DNA from: Legionella sainthelensi | GTDB lineage: Bacteria > Pseudomonadota > Gammaproteobacteria > Legionellales > Legionellaceae | DNA length: 64,000 bases | Assembly: GCF_900637685.1 (NCBI RefSeq) | Contig: NZ_LR134388.1 | Coordinates: forward strand, 2,243,501 to 2,307,500 | Direction: 5' to 3' | Part shown: positions 56,236 to 64,000 of the stretch, one piece after another | Layout: each line of letters begins with the position of its first letter | Position numbering within the stretch: the stretch's first letter is position 1 | Notes under the pieces: model-generated | The model's input: only the letters and a program-made list of their open reading frames with translations | Told to the model about the DNA's origin: nothing | Database searches by the model: none | Made by a program: the position numbers and the translations under genes

Positions 56236-57873
56236 TCATTTTCTCCATTTTTTATTTACGAAATTGATTGACTCTGTTAGTTGCATTTCAATTTTTTGTT
56301 TTTTTTCTAGCAAGTTAAAAAGAATTATTGAGCGTTCAATGTTTTCAAGTGGATTATCTTTTTGATCTGCTTTCTCTATTAAATCGATTTGTTTATTAAT
56401 TGATTCTAGTTGAATCGCCAATAATTCTTTCTTTTTCTTGTCTATAGCCTGTTTTTCTTTTTTTCTTGATCCAAAAATCATGTCGCCCTCGCCGAAATAA
56501 GGATCTTCAATCACAATACCGTTATCCGTAACATGAAACTCTTTCATTTGATTTGAGGTTGCCATTCCTCTAGATTTCACTATCTGTAACGTTCGATTAA
56601 ACTCACCATTTGATTCAATCAAGCCTAATTTGATCCATGAGTCTACTAAACTTGAAGCAGGGATAAGATCTTGATAACCCAAATATTCATGGACAAATTG
56701 ATTAAAAATAAAGGTGATGTTTTTGAGTTTTGCATAAGATATCAAACGAATTAATATTGATTTAACTTCAAAACTAGAACCAACATCTAAAAATGATGTG
56801 ATGGGGTCTAGAATTAACACACGTGGTTTTATTTCATCAATAATGGTGATAATAGTAATGAGGTGTTCCTCTAAACCCATCTCTATTGTACGAAGAGAAT
56901 GGATACTTACCATATTGTTTGTCACGGGTTCATTAAGATTGATACCTGCTGATTTAACATTACTTATAAAATTAATGGGAGACTCTTCAAAAGAAACATA
57001 AAGCACTCTTTTTTGTTGCTTAGCTGCCGATGCGGCTAATGTAGCCGCCAGAATTGATTTTGCAGTACCCGATGATCCACTAATCATAATCGAGGATGAT
57101 TCTAAATAACCTTGCCCACCAAACATTTTATCCAAAACTGGAATTCCGGTGGAAATATAAGATAGGTTTTCTTGCTCGGTGAGACTTGTGTCCGTGATAG
57201 GTAAAATTGAAACGCCTGTTTCGGTTAGCAAGAATGGGTATTGATTTGTCCCGTGAGCTGAATTTCGCATTTTAAGTACTCTTAAAATGCGTGTCATCAA
57301 TTTTTTACACATCAGTTGTTCAAGTAAAATAACGCAATCGGCTGCATATTCTTCAAAATAATTATCTTTTTCCGTTATCAATCCACTGGCAGCTGTAACC
57401 AATAAGGTAACGCGATGCTCCTTACACCATGTAAAAATACTTAATAAATCAATTTGATAATTGGGTGTTCCTAAACTTATCAATAGATTCTGGAGTGAAT
57501 CGATGATTACCACAGGGTCTTCGCCTGATAAGCTGGATTGAATTCGCATAAGAATGGCATCTAATTCAAAACCACCGGTCACTGTATCAGTTAGGTTTGG
57601 GCGGAAATCAAGAACAGCGAGTTTCTTATTTTTATTTGCGTCACTTCCGGATAATCCATATTGATCCATGTTTTTTAGAATGAGTTCTGGCGGTTCGTCA
57701 CAAGTAAGGTAGGTAACGTGCCTATTATTCAGAATATTGCTATACGCAAAAAATAGGCAAAACACGGTCTTACCACATCCTGGTCCACCTTTTAATAGAG
57801 TGGGTCTTTCCTTTGGATACCCACCTTTGAGTATATTATCGAGACCAGCGATCCCAGTGGAAACTTTCTGCAT
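56236..57873 (-). CDS. kaiC: KaiC-like double-domain ATPase/kinase
   Basis: A 545-residue protein with two RecA-type halves. The CI half has Walker A GGPGCGKT and a DE pair in TCDEPPELIL. The CII half has GSSGTAKS (Ala where Gly is usual) and SFEESPINFI with an EE pair. The CII phosphorylation site, Ser-Thr in cyanobacteria, aligns with Ser-Ser in IPASSLVDSW. The C-terminal ~70 residues form a charged coiled coil instead of the A-loop tail, in keeping with the absence of KaiA. ATG 57873 is chosen over TTG 57879. First gene of the kaiC-kaiB-PAS/GGDEF/EAL operon. Confidence 0.93.
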   Translation of the reverse strand: MQKVSTGIAGLDNILKGGYPKERPTLLKGGPGCGKTVFCLFFAYSNILNNRHVTYLTCDEPPELILKNMDQYGLSGSDANKNKKLAVLDFRPNLTDTVTGGFELDAILMRIQSSLSGEDPVVIIDSLQNLLISLGTPNYQIDLLSIFTWCKEHRVTLLVTAASGLITEKDNYFEEYAADCVILLEQLMCKKLMTRILRVLKMRNSAHGTNQYPFLLTETGVSILPITDTSLTEQENLSYISTGIPVLDKMFGGQGYLESSSIMISGSSGTAKSILAATLAASAAKQQKRVLYVSFEESPINFISNVKSAGINLNEPVTNNMVSIHSLRTIEMGLEEHLITIITIIDEIKPRVLILDPITSFLDVGSSFEVKSILIRLISYAKLKNITFIFNQFVHEYLGYQDLIPASSLVDSWIKLGLIESNGEFNRTLQIVKSRGMATSNQMKEFHVTDNGIVIEDPYFGEGDMIFGSRKKEKQAIDKKKKELLAIQLESINKQIDLIEKADQKDNPLENIERSIILFNLLEKKQKIEMQLTESINFVNKKWRK

Positions 57874-58068
57874 GTTCAAATCCGTTTGAGTTAATTCAAT
57901 TTAATATTATTGCATTGCGTTGATGAACAAGCAAATTAAGGTAAATCTCAGATTGTGGTGGAGTCAGTTATTGAGTTCGAGTGTTTCAGTGCCATGGACG
58001 TATTGTAAAATTAATTAGTCCACAAATTGTGAAGACAAATCATGAGTAGATAGATTTGTAGTTTACTC

Positions 58069-58310
58069 CTACTGGCAAAGCAAGACTTTAGCATGGTTCC
58101 TTAACTCACCATTGGGTGAAACATATCTATATAAAGTAGCTCTAGTGACTCCAAGTTCTTTACACAATTCACTAACAACGGTTTCTTCATTACTCATTGC
58201 TGCTTGAGCTAATCTAACCTGCGCCTTTGTTAAAACAAATTTACGACCACCTTTTTTACCTCTGGCTCGAGCAGACTCTAAACCTGCTTTGGTTGGAGTG
58301 ACTTCCTCCG
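58069..58310 (-). pseudogene. C-terminal fragment of a serine recombinase/resolvase
   Basis: The minus-strand frame TKAGLESARARGKKGGRKFV, followed by LTKAQVRLAQAAM and the helix-turn-helix CKELGVTRATLYRYV, is the C-terminal DNA-binding end of Tn3-type resolvases and invertases. The catalytic domain is missing. Upstream of about 58300 the frame runs antisense into the phosphodiesterase gene, so the junction marks an insertion or deletion breakpoint. Confidence 0.75.
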
Positions 58311-59761
58311 TTTGCCCTATACTTATTTCTGGCAGTAGCTGCACCTTGAATTTGACTATCCCTACGAGTCTGACTAAGGAACATAAAGAAATTAGGTCGC
58401 GCTTTAAAGTTTGTGTCAGGAAGAACGAAGGGTGCACCTTGGTCAGTTCAGTCAACCAATTAGATATAAATATTTTGAACAATAGTACTTTTATCGCCAT
58501 TTCAGATATGCATGTGGATTATTTTAAAGCCCCGCCGATTACTTACGGGGACGACACTGATCTTACTTTATGGAATTATACTCTAGATAAAATTACATCC
58601 CTGATCAAGGAGCAGTCACCTGCATTTATTGTATTTACAGGTGATCTGCCTGCTCATGGGCAATGGCCTAACGTCAACCCCAACCAGGCACAGGATATTA
58701 TGACCGTACTAACAGGTCTTAGCGGTCTTCCAGCCATTAGCGCAAATAATTTACCAGTATTTTATGCATTTGGTAACAACGATTCTCTAGTAAGCGATTA
58801 TGGCGAATTTTTTGATGCCTCGAACAATCGCAATTTGTTTTACTTAGATCCCACGCACAATTGGCCTGCTTTAAATACTAATCCTGATTGTAGTGTTTCC
58901 CCAACCTTTGCATGCACCTATACAACGACATTACCTATGCCTCCTGAGTACGCAGAAGATATGGCCCATGCTCAATCACAAGGCTACTACAGTGCTTATC
59001 CGTTGGGGAGTAGTGTTCTTTTTCGCTTGATCAGTTTGAATAGTGTTATTTTTTCACGTGACTATTTACCCCTGCAAGTCGCACCTACACCTCAATTAGC
59101 CGAAGCGCAAGCAGAAATGGATTGGCTCAGCAATCAATTGGCCTTTGCCGAAGCCAATAAAGAATCGGTTTATATCATTATGCATATTCCGGTTGGAATG
59201 GATGCTTTTTATAATGGCGATCATCATGACATGTGGAACACCACACTGCACTTGAACAATGGTTTACTATTCCGTGATGCCTTCCTGGCGCTTATCACAC
59301 AATATAAAAGTACCATTCGAGCCGTGGTGAGCGCACATACTCATGAGGATGAATTACGCGCCCTCTATCCAGATCAAGCTTTAATGAATATGGAGGTATT
59401 AGATGTAGGGGTACCCGGAGTGACACCAAATCATTTTAACAATCCATGTGTGCAAGTTTACTTGTATGATAATACGTTCCAATTAACTGAAGCAAAGACT
59501 TATTATACCACACCCAATCCTAGTGGCTGGAAAAGCTATTCATTTCAAAATGATTATGCTTGTAAGAAAAATAGTACCCTTTTTTCCTGTGTATCGACAA
59601 ACATTTTACCACAACTTCCTGCATGGAAACTTGAGCCCCAACCTATAGTAGGTAACCCATACGAAATGAATTATCCAGTAAGAAATTCTGGTTACAATCC
59701 AAGTCCATTTAGTAGCTGGTTGGCAATCCTAGATACGATACAGGTTGTTCCAATCCAATAA
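58289..59761 (+). CDS. Metallophosphoesterase (acid sphingomyelinase-like), 5'-truncated
   Basis: About 490 codons. The calcineurin-type domain is complete: FIAISDMHVD, VFTGDLPAHG, YAFGNNDS, IIMHIPVGMD and VVSAHTHEDE are the metal-binding motifs of the sphingomyelinase-like phosphodiesterase group. The N-terminal ~70 residues (SGSSCTLNLTI, NQLDI) are the end of the same Cys-containing domain seen in the GH16 protein at 26878, but its beginning and the signal peptide are gone. The frame opens only at a TTG (58289) next to the recombinase fragment. Without a signal peptide it is probably not exported. Confidence 0.8.
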   Translation: MVGVTSSVCPILISGSSCTLNLTIPTSLTKEHKEIRSRFKVCVRKNEGCTLVSSVNQLDINILNNSTFIAISDMHVDYFKAPPITYGDDTDLTLWNYTLDKITSLIKEQSPAFIVFTGDLPAHGQWPNVNPNQAQDIMTVLTGLSGLPAISANNLPVFYAFGNNDSLVSDYGEFFDASNNRNLFYLDPTHNWPALNTNPDCSVSPTFACTYTTTLPMPPEYAEDMAHAQSQGYYSAYPLGSSVLFRLISLNSVIFSRDYLPLQVAPTPQLAEAQAEMDWLSNQLAFAEANKESVYIIMHIPVGMDAFYNGDHHDMWNTTLHLNNGLLFRDAFLALITQYKSTIRAVVSAHTHEDELRALYPDQALMNMEVLDVGVPGVTPNHFNNPCVQVYLYDNTFQLTEAKTYYTTPNPSGWKSYSFQNDYACKKNSTLFSCVSTNILPQLPAWKLEPQPIVGNPYEMNYPVRNSGYNPSPFSSWLAILDTIQVVPIQ

Positions 59762-60113
59762 TATTCAGGGCGCTATCAACCCTGACCTTATCGAATTGTA
59801 GCTTCACAGGAAAACGGCATGATTTCAGATAAAATAAGAAGCTTACAGATTAAGTTACATAGCGCCAAGAAGCACACCAACGAGAAGTGGCCTAACTTCT
59901 AAATTAACAAGTTTAGTTTTTATAAATTTTTTGTAAACCAAGTATTGAAATTTGACTTCATTGTCCCTATAGACAAGTTACAATGCATTTTATGGGAGGA
60001 TTAATAACTGTTACTTAACAAGTAAAAAAGCACATTTTGTCTCTTTCTATTAAATTGAAAAATTTTTTTGTTTCATTTTTAAAAATTAATTTAAAATTAA
60101 GAGGATTTAAGCT
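59762..60113. other. Intergenic region upstream of hpf
   Basis: About 350 bases containing a possible sigma-32-type promoter (59944-59972) and otherwise no gene. GAGGA before 60114 is the hpf ribosome site. Confidence 0.5.
59944..59972 (+). promoter_or_regulatory. Possible heat-shock promoter of hpf
   Basis: ATTGAAA, 14 bases, then CCCTATAG resembles the sigma-32 pattern CTTGAAA-N13/14-CCCCATnT, about 140 bases before hpf. Confidence 0.35.
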
Positions 60114-60479
60114 ATGTCATCAGTTCAAATAACATTTCGTTCTGTTTCATACTCATCGGCAATTGAATGCCATATTGCGAAACATTATAACAAACTCAAG
60201 AGAATCTATAGAAAAATAAATAATTGTCGAGTGATCATCGATAGAGAAGAAAATCATAGAATTAAAGGTAAAATATTTAGTGTATGCATTAATATGACTC
60301 TACGTAGTAAGGAATTAGCAAGTAAAAAGCAAAACCAAAATTTATATATTGCACTACGTGATGGTTTTTCAGCAATTGATAAACTGTTAGAAAAACAATT
60401 TAAAAGGAAAGTTACACTCCCCAAACACCCCTTAACTCTTAGTGGTTATCCTTTGCGCAAAGAGATACAAATCCATTGA
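60114..60479 (+). CDS. hpf: Ribosome hibernation-promoting factor (HPF/RaiA family)
   Basis: A 121-residue protein of the short HPF/YfiA type: VQITFRSVSYSSAIECHIAK, then NNCRVIIDREENHRIKGKIF and DGFSAIDKLLEKQFKRKVTL match the beta-alpha-beta-beta-beta-alpha fold and basic rim that bind the ribosome A/P sites. It inactivates ribosomes in stationary phase or stress. It stands directly before an Hsp20 gene; the two probably belong to a common stress response but have separate promoters. Confidence 0.85.
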   Translation: MSSVQITFRSVSYSSAIECHIAKHYNKLKRIYRKINNCRVIIDREENHRIKGKIFSVCINMTLRSKELASKKQNQNLYIALRDGFSAIDKLLEKQFKRKVTLPKHPLTLSGYPLRKEIQIH

Positions 60480-60580
60480 AAATAAATAATCACTGTTAGT
60501 GTGGGATCAAGCATTGTAGTACTGCCCCACTAACAAATCCAGAAGCATTTATAGTACATTCTTATCGTTTTCTGGATTGT

Positions 60581-60626
60581 CTGTTGGCATTTGCTCCCCC
60601 GGCGCCGGGGGAGCAAATGCCAACAG
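60581..60626. repeat. 46-bp perfect GC-rich palindrome
   Basis: CTGTTGGCATTTGCTCCCCC and the following GGC form a 23-base arm; 60604-60626 is its exact reverse complement, with no loop. It is by far the most GC-rich spot in this AT-rich window. It lies between hpf and hsp20, 27 bases before the Hsp20 promoter. It could be a terminator, an insulator, or a protein-binding or mobile palindrome. Confidence 0.85.
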
Positions 60627-60652
60627 CCCCTGGATTATAATATTTTTTTGAC

Positions 60653-60680
60653 CTTGAAATTTAATTTATTAACCTTATCT
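60653..60680 (+). promoter_or_regulatory. Sigma-32 (RpoH) promoter of hsp20
   Basis: CTTGAAA, a 13-base spacer, then CCTTATCT fits the heat-shock consensus CTTGAAA-N13-CCCCATnT at most positions. It ends 35 bases before the hsp20 start, the right place for this gene class. Confidence 0.6.
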
Positions 60681-60715
60681 ACAGAGTATTCCAAACAAAC
60701 TATGAGGAGAATGTG

Positions 60716-61165
60716 ATGAGTAACTTAGTTCGAAGAACTTATTTTCCTACATATAACGTTGTAGGAAGTTTATTAGATCAATTTTTTAATACGGTACAAG
60801 GGGAACACGATACTTCTTTTATTGAAACCAGCTCATGGGCCCCTTCTGTTGATCTTAAAGAAGAAAGCGCTCGATTTCTTGTAATTGCAGATCTTCCGGG
60901 AGTTAAAAAAGAAGATATGGATATTTCTTTAGAAAACCATGTGCTCACCATAAAAGGTAAACGAGATATTGAAAAAACAGAAAATCAAAAACACTATACC
61001 CGGAGAGAACGAGTTCAAGGCCAATTTTATCGACGTTTTTATTTGCCTGAAACAGCCGATGATAAGCAAATTAGTGCTCGTTACACAAATGGTGTTTTAG
61101 AAATAATTATTCCTAAGAAAGAAAACGAAACACCGAAAAAAATTGATATTTCAGTAGCTGAATAA
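60716..61165 (+). CDS. Hsp20/alpha-crystallin small heat-shock protein
   Basis: A 149-residue protein with the alpha-crystallin domain at ~40-135: SWAPSVDLKEE, VIADLPGVKKEDMDISLENH, LTIKGKRDIE and FYRRFYLPETAD are all family positions. The closing IIIPKKENETPKKIDI contains the I-x-I/V tail that pairs dimers. It holds unfolding proteins during stress. ATG 60716, with GAGGAGA upstream, is preferred over GTG 60713. Confidence 0.93.
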   Translation: MSNLVRRTYFPTYNVVGSLLDQFFNTVQGEHDTSFIETSSWAPSVDLKEESARFLVIADLPGVKKEDMDISLENHVLTIKGKRDIEKTENQKHYTRRERVQGQFYRRFYLPETADDKQISARYTNGVLEIIIPKKENETPKKIDISVAE

Positions 61166-61217
61166 ACATTTGAGATCTTCTAGAAGAGACGTTCACTAGA
61201 TTTTATTAAAACATCAG

Positions 61218-61241
61218 ATAGAGCATCATATGATGCTCTAT
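61218..61241. terminator. Bidirectional hairpin between hsp20 and tspO
   Basis: ATAGAGCATCAT followed by its exact reverse complement ATGATGCTCTAT, lying between two convergent genes. T-rich DNA on one side makes a shared terminator likely. Confidence 0.55.
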
Positions 61242-61294
61242 TACCTCAGCGAAAAGCGCTCATTTTCCAGGTATATCGCTTTAATGAACTGGGC

Positions 61295-61768
61295 TTAATT
61301 GAGAATCCATATCATCCCATTAAGGTAACTCGCAAATATAATCCATAGAAAATAAGGTATTAATAGTAACGCGATCCCTCTTTCAATATTTTTAATTTTT
61401 AAGATGATGATTGCATTCAAACCAATCATGATTAGTATCCATAAAAAACTAAACCCCATCCAATGAAGCTGAAAAAAGAGTGGCGTCCACATCCAATTCA
61501 TAATCAGTTGTAGGAGATAAAGATTAAATAGCATTTTAATTTGGGGCTGACAGCGACTTTGCCACAATATAAACCCAATAATCGCGAGAAATACGTATAA
61601 AATTATCCAAACGATAGAAAACACCCATCCAGGAGGAGTAAGAATTGATTTATGAAGTCCCTCATACCAAGAAGGGATATTCGCTTGCGTTAATAACCCT
61701 AAGACAAATCCTATTAATTCAAACGTTAAAATCCAAATAATCAATTTAATTCCGATTTTTTTGCTCAA
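61295..61768 (-). CDS. tspO: TspO/MBR family protein
   Basis: A 157-residue protein with five hydrophobic helices. Family marks are WYEGLHKSILTPPGWVFSIV (the P-P-x-W-x-F segment), WIILYVFLAIIGF and LIMNWMWTPLFF (N-x-x-W-x-P/S). TspO binds tetrapyrroles and is linked to porphyrin and light or oxidative stress. The start is TTG 61768, with GGAG eight bases upstream, inside the end of the preceding reductase gene (23-base overlap). Last gene of a photolyase-SDR-tspO operon. Confidence 0.9.
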   Translation of the reverse strand: MSKKIGIKLIIWILTFELIGFVLGLLTQANIPSWYEGLHKSILTPPGWVFSIVWIILYVFLAIIGFILWQSRCQPQIKMLFNLYLLQLIMNWMWTPLFFQLHWMGFSFLWILIMIGLNAIIILKIKNIERGIALLLIPYFLWIIFASYLNGMIWILN

Positions 61769-62630
61769 AATCTTCGCTCCAAATTTGTGTTAGCCCCTCA
61801 CGAAACGAGGGGTACTGTAAAACAACACCAAGCTCTTTTTTTATTTTTAAATTAGATACACGACGATTGCCTAAATAGAATTCTCGCTCCCTTGGTGACA
61901 ATGAAGCTTCTCCAAACGGAATTAAAGGTAATGGGAGGTGATGAAGTAAGGAAGCAGCATATGCGTCAACCACATGCGAGGCAGCTGGTTCATCATCAGC
62001 TACATTATAGAGAGACAAAGGATGTGGTTTTTGTATTGAGGCAAGCAGCACAGACACAATATCATCAACATGAATCCGTGAAAATACCTGCCCTTCTTTA
62101 AAAATACTGAATTTTTTCCCGGATTGAATACGCTCGAGTGGGTTTCTTTCTGAGCCATATATTCCTGCCAGTCTAAATAGGTGTAGAGGCAACTGCATGC
62201 TCTTTGCATACGAAAGCCATGACTTTTCTGCCTCCAAACGCATAGTTCCAGAACTGCTTTTGGGTGTACAAATACTTTCTTCATTAACCCAATTTCCTTG
62301 GTGGTCACCGTAAACACCAGTAGAAGAAAGATAGCCTATCCACTCAATATGCACAGCATGTCGCTTAATTAATGTTGCGTAATAAGATAATACGAGATCA
62401 CCGACAGCTTCTGCAGGAGGGACACTAATCAAAATATGTGTAGATTGACTAAGATGATATTCAAGATTAGAAGATTCAAAATCAATCAACGTGATTGCAG
62501 GAGGATGGTTCATTGCTTTTTTTCTTTCTTGACGCGTCGTTCCAACAACGCTAAAACCTGCCTGAATCAGTTTCCGAGCAAGTCGATTGGCAGTGTAGCC
62601 GAAACCAAATATAAAAAAAGAAGGAGTCAT
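61746..62630 (-). CDS. NAD(P)-dependent sugar-epimerase-like SDR protein
   Basis: A 294-residue extended-SDR/YeeZ-like protein. FFIFGFGYTANRLARKLIQA is the dinucleotide-binding fingerprint (G-x-G-x-x-A/G), and YLSSTGVYGDHQGNWVNEES contains the S/T..Y.. active-site region, though the usual YxxxK is not evident. VFSRIHVDDIVSVLLASI follows the family. Substrate unknown. ATG overlaps the photolyase stop (ATGA), so the two are translationally coupled. Confidence 0.85.
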   Translation of the reverse strand: MTPSFFIFGFGYTANRLARKLIQAGFSVVGTTRQERKKAMNHPPAITLIDFESSNLEYHLSQSTHILISVPPAEAVGDLVLSYYATLIKRHAVHIEWIGYLSSTGVYGDHQGNWVNEESICTPKSSSGTMRLEAEKSWLSYAKSMQLPLHLFRLAGIYGSERNPLERIQSGKKFSIFKEGQVFSRIHVDDIVSVLLASIQKPHPLSLYNVADDEPAASHVVDAYAASLLHHLPLPLIPFGEASLSPREREFYLGNRRVSNLKIKKELGVVLQYPSFREGLTQIWSEDFEQKNRN

Positions 62631-64000
62631 CTGAGATCATTCCTTTTTAACTGATTGTAATAATTTAATGCCCTTGTTCTAGCTTCATGATGATCAATAA
62701 TAGGTTTGGGATAATTTGTATTTAAATAAAACCGCTCACAACCAACAGATTCCCAAGGTGCGTGGATTGACTGACTGTCTAATTGAGAAAGCTCTGGAAC
62801 CCAATAGCGAATATAACTACCATCAGCATCAAATTTTTGACTTTGTAGTACTGGATTGAAAATACGAAAATATGGTGCAGCATCAGCACCACATCCTGCT
62901 ACCCATTGCCAACTTGCACTATTATTTGCTAAATCCGCATCCACAAGAGTATCTAAAAACCAATCTGCGCCCAAACGCCAATCAATGAGTAACCCCTTAG
63001 TCAGGAAAGACGCGGCGATCATACGGACGCGATTGTGCATATAGCCTGTGGCCCATAACTCCCTCATCCCAGCATCAATTATTGGATAACCGGTTAAACC
63101 TTTTTGCCAACAAACTAATAACTTTTCATTATTGTGCCAAGGAAATGCATCAAACTCACTCCTGAAATTAGCGGAAGGAAGCTTTGGGAAATGATAAAGT
63201 AAGTAAACTGAAAATTCCCTCCATCCCAGCTCCGAAAGGAAATGTTCCGCTGATGATAAATCACAATTAGGCTCAAGCTTTGCCAGTTCAATTGCTCTTA
63301 AAATTGTCCATGGACTGATTTCACCAAAATGCAAATGTGGTGATAAGCGTGATGTCGCATTTTTTATGGGAAAATCTCGATTATTTTTATAACCATTAAG
63401 ATGATGCTCAATAAACTCTTTAAGTTTTTGTTGCGCCCCGCTCTCTCCTGGAATCCAATACTCACTAAATCGCGCAGCCCAATTGATGGTGGGTAATAAT
63501 TTCCAATTTTTAAGTACATCACTTTGCACTTCAACTCCAGCCGGGTAATGCTCTAAATACCTCGGACGTTGAATATTAAGAAGTTGTTTGCAGTATTTCC
63601 AATAGGGAGTGAACACTTTGAAATAATCGCCGCTTTTATTTCTAATCGCCCAAGGCTCATGAAACAAGCTGCCATTAAAACTCTGAACCTCAATTCCACG
63701 CTCCAATAAAGTTGCTTTAATCTTTTTATCCCGCGAAATAATTACTGGCTCATAACAGCGATTCCAATAGACAGAGTTTATGGAAACGTTTTGAGTCAAG
63801 TCTAAAATAATCTCCAGTGGATCCCCCTTACGAAGAATGAGATTTAATCCCCGTTGTGCTAGAGCGTCACTTAAAGAAGTAAGACTATGATAGAGCCACC
63901 AGGCTTGGGCTCCCCCTAAAACACTATTTTTTTCATCATAAATATAGAGCGGAATAACAAACTGATGATGAGAGCAAGCCTCGATGAACGCAGGGTTATC
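62627..64000 (-). CDS. phrB: Deoxyribodipyrimidine photolyase, 5' end beyond window
   Basis: The frame is open to the right edge (458 codons), so the N-terminus is cut. The N-terminal antenna-domain part continues as LGGAQAWWLYHSLTSL and LILRKGDPLEIIL. The FAD domain shows the class I photolyase signatures TSRLSPHLHFGEISPW, AGMRELWATGYMHNRVRM and NNSASWQWVAGCG, with the substrate-binding Trp region intact. It repairs cyclobutane pyrimidine dimers with blue light. It overlaps the SDR gene and starts the photolyase-SDR-tspO unit as far as visible. Confidence 0.95.
   Translation of the reverse strand, partial: DNPAFIEACSHHQFVIPLYIYDEKNSVLGGAQAWWLYHSLTSLSDALAQRGLNLILRKGDPLEIILDLTQNVSINSVYWNRCYEPVIISRDKKIKATLLERGIEVQSFNGSLFHEPWAIRNKSGDYFKVFTPYWKYCKQLLNIQRPRYLEHYPAGVEVQSDVLKNWKLLPTINWAARFSEYWIPGESGAQQKLKEFIEHHLNGYKNNRDFPIKNATSRLSPHLHFGEISPWTILRAIELAKLEPNCDLSSAEHFLSELGWREFSVYLLYHFPKLPSANFRSEFDAFPWHNNEKLLVCWQKGLTGYPIIDAGMRELWATGYMHNRVRMIAASFLTKGLLIDWRLGADWFLDTLVDADLANNSASWQWVAGCGADAAPYFRIFNPVLQSQKFDADGSYIRYWVPELSQLDSQSIHAPWESVGCERFYLNTNYPKPIIDHHEARTRALNYYNQLKRNDLR

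Noticed and set aside
58069..58500. Full 143-codon minus-strand frame as a recombinase gene
   Set aside because: Only the part below about 58310 matches a resolvase; the rest is antisense to the phosphodiesterase gene.
1..64000. tRNA genes, rRNA, CRISPR arrays, prophage
   Set aside because: No cloverleaf-type sequence, regularly spaced repeats or phage structural genes were seen by eye; a tRNA scan could still find something missed.

Overview
The window looks like a chromosomal stretch of a Legionella species. The DNA is AT-rich, and it carries a RalF homologue (the Dot/Icm-secreted Arf GEF), a Legionella-type kaiC-kaiB operon, several ankyrin-repeat or otherwise effector-like proteins, and secreted hydrolases sharing a Legionella-type N-terminal domain. 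I saw no tRNA, rRNA, CRISPR array or replication origin. The first and last genes run off the window.

Layout. 1-5.7 kb: partial unknown protein, SPFH membrane protein, large secreted protein, PLP enzyme. 6-13 kb: ralF (frame-shifted), glutamine amidotransferase, two convergent ankyrin proteins. 13.5-19 kb: Ohr peroxidase, a decayed gene, DUF2867, short DsbD with a small partner, a frame-shifted kinase-like protein. 19-20.2 kb: complete IS4-type insertion sequence with 9-bp target duplication. 20.3-24.6 kb: nitric-oxide module (quinol NO reductase, TehB-type methyltransferase, alternative oxidase) with two NsrR-like operators. 25-31 kb: GIY-YIG protein, frame-shifted HAD phosphatase, P-loop kinase, secreted GH16 hydrolase, MCE/MlaE lipid-transport parts. 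31.5-37 kb: MASE1-PAS-GGDEF protein followed by membrane proteins and gene relics (PAS sensor, phosphoribosyltransferase-like, IS66). 37-45 kb: CDF and MATE transporters, a 48-residue-repeat protein, solute-binding protein, coiled-coil pair, HxlR regulator. 45-50 kb: GNAT, secreted HAD, U-box-like protein, HEXXH protein. 50.5-53.2 kb: PLP enzyme plus kynurenine 3-monooxygenase. 54-58 kb: kaiC-kaiB-PAS/GGDEF/EAL operon. 58-64 kb: recombinase fragment, 5'-truncated phosphodiesterase, ribosome hibernation factor, Hsp20 with a sigma-32-like promoter, and a photolyase-SDR-TspO operon.

The most striking pattern is that eight loci are interrupted at runs of six to eight identical bases, and each is restored by the same -1 shift. 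Two of these loci (14127 and 35886) carry further damage. This may be homopolymer under-calling in the assembly, real slippage mutation, or slippage during expression. It decides whether RalF and the Kai-linked c-di-GMP protein are functional.

Biologically, the clearest coordinated unit is the NsrR-type NO-response cluster: NO removal by qNOR together with a NO-tolerant oxidase. The least explained pairs are kmo with a class V PLP enzyme, and the MCE/permease pair that lacks a local ATPase.
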